Source: Burkholderia singularis (GTDB lineage: Bacteria; Pseudomonadota; Gammaproteobacteria; Burkholderiales; Burkholderiaceae). Taken from it: a stretch of DNA of 64,000 nucleotides. The notes below the pieces were generated by a model. That model was not told where the DNA came from, did no database searches, and worked only from the letters and a program-made list of their open reading frames with translations. The stretch is taken from positions 1-64,000 of the forward strand of contig NZ_FXAN01000050.1 of assembly GCF_900176645.1 (NCBI RefSeq). Direction: 5' to 3'. A program made the position numbers and the translations under genes. Of this stretch, positions 25,539 to 36,500 are shown piece after piece; position 1 is the stretch's first letter, and every line of letters begins with the position of its first letter.

Positions 25539-28500
25539 TCATGCGTGCGCGGTTTCATGCACGCCTTCGGCGGGCGCGGCGCCCGGCTCGAGCGCACGCT
25601 GCGCACCGGTCCCGGCGGCGCTCGAATAGATGCGCCGGCACGCGTCGATTACCTGATCGAGCGACGGTTGCGCCGACAGCATCAGCATGTGGCAACGCGC
25701 ATCGACGTCGATCACGCTGAGCGTCGGCAGCGCGCGCCGCCAGCCGCGCAGATAGTCGGCCTCGCCGAGCCGGCTCGATTCGCCGCGCACGAACAGATAG
25801 GGCTTCAGCGGCCCGAAATAATCACCGCCGCGATTGCGCAGGTAGTACGCCGCGAGCGCATCCGGCCGCGGCAGCGGCAGCAGGTCGAAGCCGGCGGGAT
25901 CGTATGCCGCCTGCACGGCGGCGTTGTGCCGGATACGCTGCGCAAGCTGCGCAGCGGATGCGTCGACGCCGCGCGCGACGGCCGCTTCGACGACCGTATC
26001 GAGAAAGGCGTCGTCGTCGATGTCGGCGGCGATGTCGTCCTGATGAATCATCGCGTGGAGCGCCTGCTCGACGTCGTCGCGCCGCATCGCGCCGATCGCC
26101 ATGTTCGCCGCTTGCAAATACAGCGTCTTCGTCGATACGGACGACTCTTTCATCGCATCGCCGTCGAGGCTGTCGATCATCACGAGCGAATCGACGGCCT
26201 CGCCGAGTTCCTGAAGTTGGCGCGCGACTTCGTATGCAAGCGCTCCGCCGAGCGAGTAACCGCCGAGCGAATACGGCCCGTCGGGCTGCTGCGCGACGAT
26301 CAGGTGACAGTAGTACGCCGCCATCGCCTGAAGACCGTGCAGCGGCGCGCGTTCGCTCATGTAGCCGCGCGCCTGGATGCCGAAGAACGGCCGTTCGACG
26401 TGTTGCGCGAGCGTCTGGTACACCTCGACGCCGCCGATGCCCGCATGAATCCAGAAGACCGGCCGGCCGGCCATCCCTGAGTTGAGCGCGACAAGTTCCG
26501 GATAGCGCCGGCCTCCGCCCTCGCGTGCGCGCCGCGCGGCCGACGCGGGCCGGCCCGCGTATGCGCGGGCGATCTCGCGCATCGACGTGCAGCGGCGCAG
26601 ATCCTCGAACGCGATTTCGCCGAACCGTTCGGCCAGCGCCTGATGCAGCAGCGTGAACGATATCGAGCGCAGCCCGTAGTCGCTCAATGCGCGGTCGGCG
26701 TCCCAGTCATGCGTCGGCAGCCCGGTGATCTCGGCCAGCAGCGTGCGCAGTGCGTCGACCGTGCATGCCGAGCCGGGCGCGGCAGCGTCGGAAATCCACG
26801 GGCGCACCGCCGCCGTCGTCGCCGTGATGGCGGGTGTCTCGGGCGGCTCGACCCAGCATCGCACGCGATCGAACGGATAGAGCGGCAGGCCGACGGGCGG
26901 CTCCGACACGGTTCCATCGAGATCGCGCCAGTCGACGTCGCCGCCGCCCGCCCAGTGCGCGGCGAGTGCCGTCAACCGGTCGAGCCGGTCGGCCGGCTGC
27001 GGCGCGGCTGCCAGCCATTGCCCGGGCGCGGTGTCGCCGTGGCCCTCGAAGCGCGCCCCGGGCACGCAGGCGGACGCGCCCGCGCAGTATGCGTCCAGCT
27101 CGGCAAGCAACGCACGCTTGTCGGGCACGACGAACGCGACGCGATGCGTCAGCGCATCGCGCTCGTGTCGCAGCGCGCGCGCATAGCGCGCAAACGTCAA
27201 ATCGCGCGGCTCGCGCAGCCAGTCGCGATGCAGGCGAGCCAGCGCGGCCAACGCGCGCGCGCTCTGCGCGGACAGCACGACAAGCTGCGCTGCGCCATCG
27301 GCATCGGCATCGGCGTCGGCCGGCTTTGTCGCGACGGCGCACGCCTCGACGATCGCATGCGCATACGTGCCGCCCGCGCCGAACGAATCGATCGCCGCGC
27401 GCCGCGGCAACGGCGGCGCGCAGCCGGCGTCGGCATCTGCGTCGGCGTTGATGTCTGCATCGGCTACCGGTTCGGGCCAGTCACACAACGTGTGGACGAG
27501 CGAGAACGGCGCCCCGCGCCAGTCGATCTCGGGATTCGGCGTGCCGATTGGCGGCGTCGGCAGCCATTTCCGATGCCGGAGTTGCAGCAGCACCTTCGTC
27601 AATTGCGACATGCCCGACGCCGCCTCGGCATGCCCGATGTTCGATTTCACGGTGCCGATCGCGCGCGGCACGCCCGGCTGCGCAAAAACCTTGCCCAGCG
27701 CGCGCATCTCGATCGCGTCGCCAAGCGCCGAGCCGGTCGCGGCCGCTTCGACGTAGCCGATGCTCGTCGCGCAGACACCGGCCTTGTCGAGATTCTCCTC
27801 GATGAGCGCGACTTGGGATTTCAAATTCGGCGTCGCGTAAGGGCTCATCCCGCCGCTGTGAACCACGTGGGTCGAGCGCAGCACGGCAAGCACGTCGTCG
27901 CCATCGCGCAGCGCGTCGCGCAACGGCCGCAGCAGCACTGCGCCGACGCCCTCGGCGGGCAAATAGCCGTCGCCGCCGCCGAAGCTGCGCCGCTCGGGCG
28001 CGCTGGCGAGCATGCCCGACACGCCGAGCCCGACGTATTTCTTCGGATGCAGCGACAGATTCACGCCGCCGACGATCGCGCCCCGGCACTCGCCGCGCAA
28101 CAAGCTTTCGCGCGCATAGTGAAGCGCGACGAGCGCCGACGAGCACATCGTGTCGAGCGCGACGCTTGGCCCGCGCAGATCGAACACGTGCGACACGCGA
28201 TTCGCGATCGATCCATACGACGCGATCGACGTCAGCGATTCGCTGACGGGGTTGCTGTCGAACGCCGCATATTGCTGGTACATCGCGCCGACGAACACGC
28301 CGATGCGCCAATCGTAGCGCTCGGCGACACGGCGGCGCGTCAGGCCGCCGCTGTCGAACAGATGCTGGACGATTTGGAGGAACAGCCGTTCGTTCGGATC
28401 GATGACGCCCGCCTCGCGAGGCGTCATGCCGAAGTAGCCCGGGTCGAACGATGCGACGTCGCTCAGAAAGCCGCCCCACTTGCAACGGCTCTTGCCCGTT

Positions 28501-30500
28501 TCGGGGGCGGCCGCGTAGTAGTCGTCCGCGTTCCACCGGTCGGCCGGAACCTCGGTGATGCCGTCGTAGCCGCGGGCGAGCTGCGTCCAGAACGCGTCGA
28601 CCGAGTCCGCGCCCGGATAGCGGCCCGCGACGGCGACGATCGCGATCAGATCGCCGTCGCCGGCCGCGCGTCGTAATGGAGCAGACGGCGCCTGAGACGG
28701 CTCGTGCGACCGCGCATCGAAGGCAAGCTTCGGCGGCGTGACTGCGGGCGTTGCCTGCACGGTCGGCACCGGCATTGACGCTGGCACCGGCGCTGGAATC
28801 GGAATCGGCACCGGCGCGGCGTCGGCGTGCGCCGGCTCGCGGTCCCCCGAAGCGCGACGCGTGCCGCTGTCGCTGCCCCGCTGACTGCCGCTGCGCGCGT
28901 CCGAATCTGCGGCGGACCAGCGTGCGGCGACGCGATCGCCGTGCTGTTCGACGAAATAATCCGCCAGTTCGTCGAGCGTCTGATATTCGAAGAAAATGGT
29001 TTTCGGCAACGAACCGAAATCCGTCTCCAGTTCGGCGATCACCTTCATCATCATCACCGAATCGATGCCATAGCGGCCGAGCGGCGTGTCGGCACGGACC
29101 CGGTGCTCGGCCAGGCCGAGCTGGGCGGCGACGAGCCGGGTCAGATGCGTGCGGATTGCCGCCTGCGGCGCATCGCCGGGCCGCGCCGCAAGCGGCAACG
29201 ACGGCGTGCGGACCGCTGGCGGCGCAGACGCGGCGGCGGGCACGGCGCGCGCGTCGGCCACCTGATCCGCATTAACCGCGCGCTCCGCGGCGGCAGGCGC
29301 GCGCGCGGCCGCGCGCAGCCGGGCTGCGTCGCCCGCGACGACCATCAGCTGCTCGGCGTCGAGCGCGAGCGCGCGATAGAACGCCTGCAAGCCGTCCGGC
29401 GTCGACAGCGGACGCATCCCGCCGTCGCGCCACATGCGCTCGATCCGCGCATCGTCCATCCGCATGCCGCCGTCACGCCAGTACGGCCAGTTGACCGACA
29501 CTGTGCGGCCGTGCGCGAGGCCGTCGCGCACGGCTTGGGCCCGCAGCCGCGCGTAGCCGTCCATGAAGCCGTTGCCGGCGGCGTAGTCGGTTTGGCCGGC
29601 GTTGCCGAGCACGCTCGACACCGACGAAAACAGCGCGAAAAACGACAGCGGCACGCGGCGGGTTGCGTCGTCGAGGTTCACCGCGCCGCGCGCCTTCGGC
29701 GCGAGCACGGTGCGAAACTCGTCAGCCGGCTTGCGCACCAGCAGATTGTCGCGAATCACGCCCGCGCAATGCATGACGCCGTCCAGCCGGCCACACGCGG
29801 CAAGCGTCCAGCCGATCAGCCGCTCGACCTGCGCGCGCTCGGCGACGTCGGCGCGCACGTAGCTGACCGGCAGGCCCTCGCGCGCCCAGTGCTCGATCAG
29901 CTCGCGGCCATCCTCGTCGAGACTCGAACGCCCGGCGACGACGACCCGGTTGCCCAGCCCAGCCGCGCCGATCGCATCGACGAGCACCCGCCCGAGCCCG
30001 CCAAAGCCGCCCGCGATCAGATACGCGTGCCCGGCACGCCAAGGCGGGGGCGCATCCGTCGCCGGCTGCTCTTCCCAGCCGAGTGCATAACGGGCGTCGC
30101 CGCGATACAGCAACGTGACGTGCGGATCGCGCGCCGTCGCGTTCGCAGCGAGTTTCGAGGCGAGCGACGCAAGCGTCTCGAGCGGATTGACCGTGATGGC
30201 CTGCCCGCGAAATGCCGGATACTCGGCCCGGATCGACAGCAACTGCGCGGCCGCGCCCGCGCGCAACGCGTGCTGCCGCTCGTCGAGCACGACCTGCACG
30301 ACGGGCGGCGCGCCATCTTCCGACAGCGCGCGGCGCACGCCGTCGTGCAATGCGAGTGCGAGGCGCTCGAGCGTGTCCGGCGCGTCGTGGCTGCCGCCGC
30401 TGAAGTCATGGCACGACGCGCCGGGAAATTGCGCGCTCAGCGCGTCGAACGGCTGCCCGGCCAGATGGCAGAAGTACAGATGATGCGTTTTCGGCTGCAT
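25539..30500 (-). CDS. Trans-AT PKS, terminal protein: KR-ACP / KS0-ACP-TE
   Basis: In 1653 residues the order is: KR (1-395; GGFGGLG at 164-170, Tyr Y306, B-type Asp in VIRDN); ACP (450-520, S481 in YGIDS); KS (615-1060); linker; ACP (1245-1315, S1279); type I thioesterase (1335-1625; S1416 in GYSLGG, D1443, H1604). The KR completes the KS-DH half-module at the end of the previous protein. The KS keeps C786 and H957, but the His of EAHGTGT is Ala (A920 in EAAATGS), so it should be a non-elongating KS0. The last ACP reads GLRS instead of GxDS, with Ser retained. The TE would release the product by hydrolysis or macrocyclisation. Ribosome-binding site AGAGGA; 18 bases after the previous gene. 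Confidence 0.93.
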   Translation of the reverse strand: MQPKTHHLYFCHLAGQPFDALSAQFPGASCHDFSGGSHDAPDTLERLALALHDGVRRALSEDGAPPVVQVVLDERQHALRAGAAAQLLSIRAEYPAFRGQAITVNPLETLASLASKLAANATARDPHVTLLYRGDARYALGWEEQPATDAPPPWRAGHAYLIAGGFGGLGRVLVDAIGAAGLGNRVVVAGRSSLDEDGRELIEHWAREGLPVSYVRADVAERAQVERLIGWTLAACGRLDGVMHCAGVIRDNLLVRKPADEFRTVLAPKARGAVNLDDATRRVPLSFFALFSSVSSVLGNAGQTDYAAGNGFMDGYARLRAQAVRDGLAHGRTVSVNWPYWRDGGMRMDDARIERMWRDGGMRPLSTPDGLQAFYRALALDAEQLMVVAGDAARLRAAARAPAAAERAVNADQVADARAVPAAASAPPAVRTPSLPLAARPGDAPQAAIRTHLTRLVAAQLGLAEHRVRADTPLGRYGIDSVMMMKVIAELETDFGSLPKTIFFEYQTLDELADYFVEQHGDRVAARWSAADSDARSGSQRGSDSGTRRASGDREPAHADAAPVPIPIPAPVPASMPVPTVQATPAVTPPKLAFDARSHEPSQAPSAPLRRAAGDGDLIAIVAVAGRYPGADSVDAFWTQLARGYDGITEVPADRWNADDYYAAAPETGKSRCKWGGFLSDVASFDPGYFGMTPREAGVIDPNERLFLQIVQHLFDSGGLTRRRVAERYDWRIGVFVGAMYQQYAAFDSNPVSESLTSIASYGSIANRVSHVFDLRGPSVALDTMCSSALVALHYARESLLRGECRGAIVGGVNLSLHPKKYVGLGVSGMLASAPERRSFGGGDGYLPAEGVGAVLLRPLRDALRDGDDVLAVLRSTHVVHSGGMSPYATPNLKSQVALIEENLDKAGVCATSIGYVEAAATGSALGDAIEMRALGKVFAQPGVPRAIGTVKSNIGHAEAASGMSQLTKVLLQLRHRKWLPTPPIGTPNPEIDWRGAPFSLVHTLCDWPEPVADADINADADADAGCAPPLPRRAAIDSFGAGGTYAHAIVEACAVATKPADADADADGAAQLVVLSAQSARALAALARLHRDWLREPRDLTFARYARALRHERDALTHRVAFVVPDKRALLAELDAYCAGASACVPGARFEGHGDTAPGQWLAAAPQPADRLDRLTALAAHWAGGGDVDWRDLDGTVSEPPVGLPLYPFDRVRCWVEPPETPAITATTAAVRPWISDAAAPGSACTVDALRTLLAEITGLPTHDWDADRALSDYGLRSISFTLLHQALAERFGEIAFEDLRRCTSMREIARAYAGRPASAARRAREGGGRRYPELVALNSGMAGRPVFWIHAGIGGVEVYQTLAQHVERPFFGIQARGYMSERAPLHGLQAMAAYYCHLIVAQQPDGPYSLGGYSLGGALAYEVARQLQELGEAVDSLVMIDSLDGDAMKESSVSTKTLYLQAANMAIGAMRRDDVEQALHAMIHQDDIAADIDDDAFLDTVVEAAVARGVDASAAQLAQRIRHNAAVQAAYDPAGFDLLPLPRPDALAAYYLRNRGGDYFGPLKPYLFVRGESSRLGEADYLRGWRRALPTLSVIDVDARCHMLMLSAQPSLDQVIDACRRIYSSAAGTGAQRALEPGAAPAEGVHETAHA

Positions 30501-30518
30501 GCTTGATTCCTCTGCAAT

Positions 30519-33500
30519 TCAAAGATCGGCCGGCACCCAGCACGGCGCCAGCATCACGATTTCGTCAGGCTGCGCGGCCGCCGGCATGCCCGCGCCGGGA
30601 GAACGCGTGGACAAGCCGCGGATCGACATGCAAACCGCGCCCGCGTCGTCATACAGATCGATGTCGAACGCCGCACCGAGCGCGCCGCGCGGCGCGCGCC
30701 GGCTCAGTTGCGCCCATAGCGCGCCGCGACAGCGCCGGTACAGCTCGATGCGCTCGGCCGCGAACGGCAGCGCGGCGGGCGTGCCGGAATCGCTCGCGCC
30801 AGCGGCGCTGCGCGCGTCGAACAGCACGAGCGCCTGCAGCGCGCCGTCGAGCAAACCGGGGTCGATGGTCCAGCGCGCGTCCGCCGTGCCCGCGCCGGCG
30901 GCCGGTTGCGCCGACAAGCGCACGAGCAGGCTGCCCGGCGCGTCGCCCGCCCACGTGAGCGTGCGCAGCGACGGGCCGTAAACCATTCCGGCCGCCGCGA
31001 GGCGCTGATAGAACGACTCGGGTGTCACCGGCAACGGCTGATATCGGCGCCGCAACGCGTCCAGATCGACCGTGCGCGACTCGGGCAGCACGTCGCGCGT
31101 TTCGATCGCGCCCTGGCAGTGGATCGCGGCGGACGAAGCCGATGCGCCGCTTTTCAGCCCGGACGTCAGCGCAAACGACAGTCGATCGCCGTCGCCACGC
31201 TGTAACCGGACGTCGAGCTCGATCGCAGCGTCGGCATCGACAGGCTCGACCCACGCGAGATCGCGCAGACGCATCGGCAGCACGTCCTGCGCCGCCGCAC
31301 CGGCCGCGGCATCGGCCGCCGCGCGAATCAGCTCGATTTGCGCGGCGGCGGGCAAAAGCGCCCGGCCGTGAATCCGGTGATCGGCTAGCACCGGTTCGCC
31401 CGCGTCGATGCGGCTCGTGAAGCGCAGGCCGTCGAGCGTCGACCGGTTCTCGTGCAGCAGCGGATGCAGCGGCGCAGCGCGGTGCGGGCTCGGCGGGCCC
31501 GCGCGCAGCGTGAGCGCGTGCAGCGATTCCACGCCGAGATCCAGCCAGAACCGCTCCTTTGCAAACGGATAGGTCGGCAAGCTCACGCGCCTGGCCCGCG
31601 CGCCGCGGTAAAGACGCGCCCAATCGACGTGCAGCCCCTTGACCCACAACGCGAGCAGCTTCGTCCATTTCTCTTTTTCGAACCAACGTTCGATGGCTTC
31701 GCGCAAATCGTCGTCGCCTTGCAGCAGTCCGATCGACGCGCGGTGATCGTCGACGCAGCCGACGTGAATGTCGACGCGGCTCGCATGCCGGCCCGACAGG
31801 AACGCGTCGAGCGCGCCGCAGACGGCTTCGTGCGACGCCGCCGTCAACGCAAGCCGGTGCTCCATCGCTTCCCGCCCGATCTGCAACGTGTACGCGAGAT
31901 CCCGCAGCGGGATCGGCCGCGCCGCGTCGCGCAGGCGCTCGAGCAGCCGCTCGGCGCGTCCGGTCAACTGCTCGCGCGTGCGGGCGGACAGCACGATGGC
32001 CACCGTGCCAGGGTGATCGCCGGCAACGTCGGCCGACTCGTCGCGATATTCGCCGCGATATTCCTGGATCACCAGGTGCGCATTCGCACCGCCCGCGCCG
32101 AACGACGAAACGCCGGCCGTGCGCGGCAGTTCGTCGGCCGCGCCGCCGGCGCTCAGCATCGGACGCGGCCACGGCTCGACGCCGCGCTGTAACCGGAACG
32201 GCGTGCGCGTGAAGTCGATGCGCGGATTCGGGCGCTCCGCATGCAGCGACGGCAGCAGCGTCGCATGCTGCATTTGCAGCAGCACCTTCGTCACGCCGGC
32301 GATCCCGGCCGCGCTCTCGCAATGGCCGATATTGCCTTTCACGGAACCAAGCGCGCACGATGCGCCGCCGCCCGCGCGGGCAAAGGCGTCGGCCAGCCCC
32401 TTGATCTCGATCGGATCGCCGAGCGGCGTGCCGGTGCCGTGCGCCTCGACGTAGCCGAACTGTGAAGCCGGCACGCCCGAGCGGCGTATCGCGTCGCCGA
32501 TCACGTCCGCTTGCGCGGCGGGATTGGGCACCGTGAAGCCGCTGGTGCGGCCGCCCGCGTTCAGCGCGCTCGCCTTGATGACGCCGTAGATATGGTCGCC
32601 CGCGTCGACGGCCGCTTGCAGCGGCTTCAGCACGAGCGCGCCGACGCCCTCTCCGACGACGAAGCCTTCGGCGTCCGCGCCGAACGCGCGGCATTTGTCG
32701 TCGCCAGCAAGCATGCCCATCGTCGACAGGCCCATATAGTGAGCCGGGCTCATGATCAGGCTCACGCCGCCCGCGATCGCGCAATCGCACGAGCCGGCGA
32801 CGATGCTCTCGATCGCCAGATGAATCGCGCTCAAAGACGACGAGCACGCGGTGTCGACCGCTAGGCTCGGCCCTTTCAGGTCGAACAGGTAGGACACCCG
32901 GTTCGCGATCGACCAATAGCTCGCGCCGTTCACGTAATCGGCATTCATCGCGCCGACGAATACGCCAACCCGGTTGCCGGGCGCGAGCGTGGCCGGCGTA
33001 TAGCCCGCGTCCTCGATGCTGGCGTAGGCTTGCTCGACGAACAGGCGCGCCTGCGGGTCCATCCGTTCGGCTTCGGTCGGGGAAATTTGGAAGAACAGCG
33101 GATCGAACGCGTCGATGTCGCGCACGAAGCCGCCCCATTTCGTGTAGTGCTTGCCCCACTTGCCGCGTTCGGCATCGAAGTGCGCGCGCCAGTCCCAGCG
33201 ATCGCTGGGGATCTCGCTGATGCAGTTCCGGCCTTCGCGCAGGTTGCGCCAGAATTCGTCGAGATCGTCGGCCTGTGCGTAGCGCCCGCTCATGCCGATT
33301 ACCGCGATGTCGCACGCGCGTGATGCCGCGCGCGATGCGTCATCGGCACTGGGCGGTGACGGGGGCGTCACGGCGGGCGGGCGCATGGGCCGAGACGTGG
33401 ACGACGGTAGCGTGGGCGTGGGCGTCGGCTGCGAAACGCGCGCGGCAGACGCGCCGCCAGCCGTGTCGGCAACCGGCGCGACGCCCACCAGCGCCTCCAG

Positions 33501-36500
33501 CTCCCGACGGTGCGACGCGACGAAATGCTCAACCAGCCCGCGTATCGTCTGCACCTCGAAGAACAACGTATTGCTGACGTCGCTGAACGACTCATTCAGC
33601 TTGGTGACGAGTCGCACCGAATAGATCGAATCGATGCCATAGCCGTCGAGCGGCTCGTCGACGTCGAGACGGTCGAACGGGATGTCGAGTTCGGCGGCGA
33701 TCAAGCCTTTGAAGTATGCAAGGCTCGCATCGACGAGGCGTTCGTATGCGCCATCGGCAGTGCGCACGTCAGCGGCGCTGCGGGTGGCGCGCGTTTGCCC
33801 GCTGCCCGGCGCATTTGCCTGCCCGCCCGCCGACGCGGCGGCCTCGGGCGGACGCGCGACGGCGGACGCGTCGTGCGAAACCGCGTGCGAGGACGGCGCA
33901 TCCGGCGCGCGCGCGGCTATCCGGACCACGCCGTCATGCGTCGCGAGCCAAATGCCGTTCGCCGCCCGGCGCGGCGCGAACCCTTCGCGGCGCAACGCGT
34001 CGCGTACCGCATGCCCGGTTCCGTCGTCGCGGACGAGCAGCCAACCACCGCGTTTCATCAAGCGTTTCAGGCGGCGCAGCAGCGCGTCGCTGCCGGTTTC
34101 GCCATCGACGCGCGCCAGCACGAGATCGAACGGCGCATGCGCGTCACGCGTCACATCGGGCGCCGCGCCGATGCGCAGCACCGGCAAGTCAGGCAAGCGC
34201 GCGGCGGCCAATGCCGCCGGCGCGTCGCGCGCGTCATCCACCGCGCCGATCACATACGCGCCGCATCGCTGCGGATGCGCGAGCAGCCGTTGCGGCAAGC
34301 CGGTATCGAGCGCGGCGCGCCCATCGACGTCGAGCAGCGTCGGCGCGGCGCCCATCCGAGCGGCGGCCTGCGCGAGCAGCACCATCGCGCAATCGGCAAG
34401 ATCGCCGTCGAGTTCGGGCGGCGCGTCGGCAAACGCGGCGTCGTGCGGCAACACCTGCAGCATCTCGTCCGGTGGCAGCAGCGCGCGCGGATAGGCAACC
34501 TGGTCGGTCACCTTCAGCAGCGCCAGTTCGTCGACATCCTGGCCGAAAAGTTGCGCGAGCGCCGCCATCCCGTCGTCGGGCTCGATCGACGCAATGCCGT
34601 TGCGCGCCATGATCGCCCGATAACGCGGTGTCGCGCCGACACCGACGCTGCCCCAATATCCCCAGTCCACGACCTTGACCACGCAGCCCAGATCGCTCGC
34701 GAGCCGCGCGGCGAGCGCATTCTGGAACAGGCAGCCGGAGCTGTAGTTCGCCTGCCCCGGCGGCGGCGTGAATACGACTGTCGACGAGAAAAACAGCAGA
34801 AAATCCGGCGGCGCGTCGCGCAGCGCGATGCCGAGATTGACACTGCTGTCGACCTTGCCGAAGTAGACCCGCCGGAACGATGCCTCGTCCATGTTCGCGA
34901 GCGTGCTGTCCTCGAGCACGACGGCCGAATGGATGACGCCGTGAATCGTGCCGAAACGCGCGCGCACTGCCGACAGGCAGGCGTCGAGGGCGGCGGGATC
35001 GCAGGCGTCGGCCTGATAGTAGGACGGCGCGCGCGCGCCGTGCGCACAGGCGTCGATGCGCGCGCCGATCTCGGCGTCGAGCGCCTTGCGGCCGACCCAG
35101 ACCACCTGCGCGTCGCACTCCCGGATCGCGTGCGCGCTCCACGCCGCGCCGATCCCGCCCGCGCCGCCGATCACGACGTAGACGCCGTTTCTGCGCAATG
35201 GCATCCGCTCCGAGCGGGCGTCGAATTCGGCGCGCAGCCATTGTTTCGCGTACCAGCGTCCGCCGCGTCGCATCCGCAGCGTGCCGAGCGCATCGCAAGG
35301 CTGGGCCAGCAGCGCCTCGAGACGCGCGCCGCCGCCGGCTTGCGCATCGTCCGCGCGTTCGATGTCGACATGGCGCACGCGCCAGCGCGGCATCTCCTTC
35401 GCGATCGTGCCGACGATGCCGTGCATGCCGCTTTGCGCGAAGTCGACGCGATCGCCGGGAAAACCGTGCGCCTGCGTTTGCACGACCGTCAGCTCGAATG
35501 CCTGGGGCGCAGCCTTCAAACGCTGCAGTGCCTTCACGAGCCGGAACGCCGGCAGCACGCCCGCCTGTTGCGCGCGCTCGACGGCCGCCCGGTCGAACGG
35601 CGATGCGTCGCCGCTCGACGGCGCGATCCACACGAGATGATCGAACTCGCACCGGGCGAGCCGCGCTTCGATTTCGCCGCTATCCAGATGGGATTCGAGC
35701 AGGATTCGCGCGGCGTGCGCGCAGCTCGTCGCGAACCGGTCGAGATCGGCGTGGCTCTCGGCGGCGATGAGCAACCGCGCATCGGCCGTCCGCTCGACGG
35801 CGGCGGCAGCGGGCGCTTCGCTCCAGCGCGGCAGGAAATAATACGCCTGCGCGCTCGCGGTCGAATCGCCGCCGCGATGCGCGGCAGGCGCGGCGGCAGT
35901 CTTCGCGGCCGGCGCGCCGCTCGCCGGTGCGTCGAGCCGCAGCGCGCCGTAACCGACGATCGCGACCCGCACGAGTCCGTCCCCGTCGCACAGATCGATG
36001 TCGAATTTCGCAACGCGCGCGCCGTCGTCGCGCCGTCGCGCCAGCGCCCACATCACGCGCTCGCACGGGCCGCGCCATTCGACGCGCTCGATCGAGAACG
36101 GCAGCAGCGGCCGCGTGTCGTCGCCTGCGCCGGCGAACGCGGCGCTTGCCTGCAATGCGCCGTCCAGCAGCGTCGGCGGCATGCCGAACGGCGTCAACAG
36201 TGCCGCCGTCTGCGCCACGTCCACTTCGAGCCGCGCGAGCGCGTGATCGTCGGCCGCGCGCAACGCCACGATGCTCCGGAACGCCACGCCATAGCCGTAG
36301 CCGGCGCCGCGGTAACGTTGGTACAGCGCGTCGCCCGACACCTCCCGGTCGCAAGCGGCCGATAATGCGTCGAGATCGTGCCGGCGCGCATGCGCGTCGA
36401 CGAGCGATGCGCTCGCCTGAGCATACTGTCGCTGCGCGTCGTCGCCGTCGACGCAACGCAGCGCCCATGCGTCGGCGCCGGGTTCGCCGCGCACCTCGAT

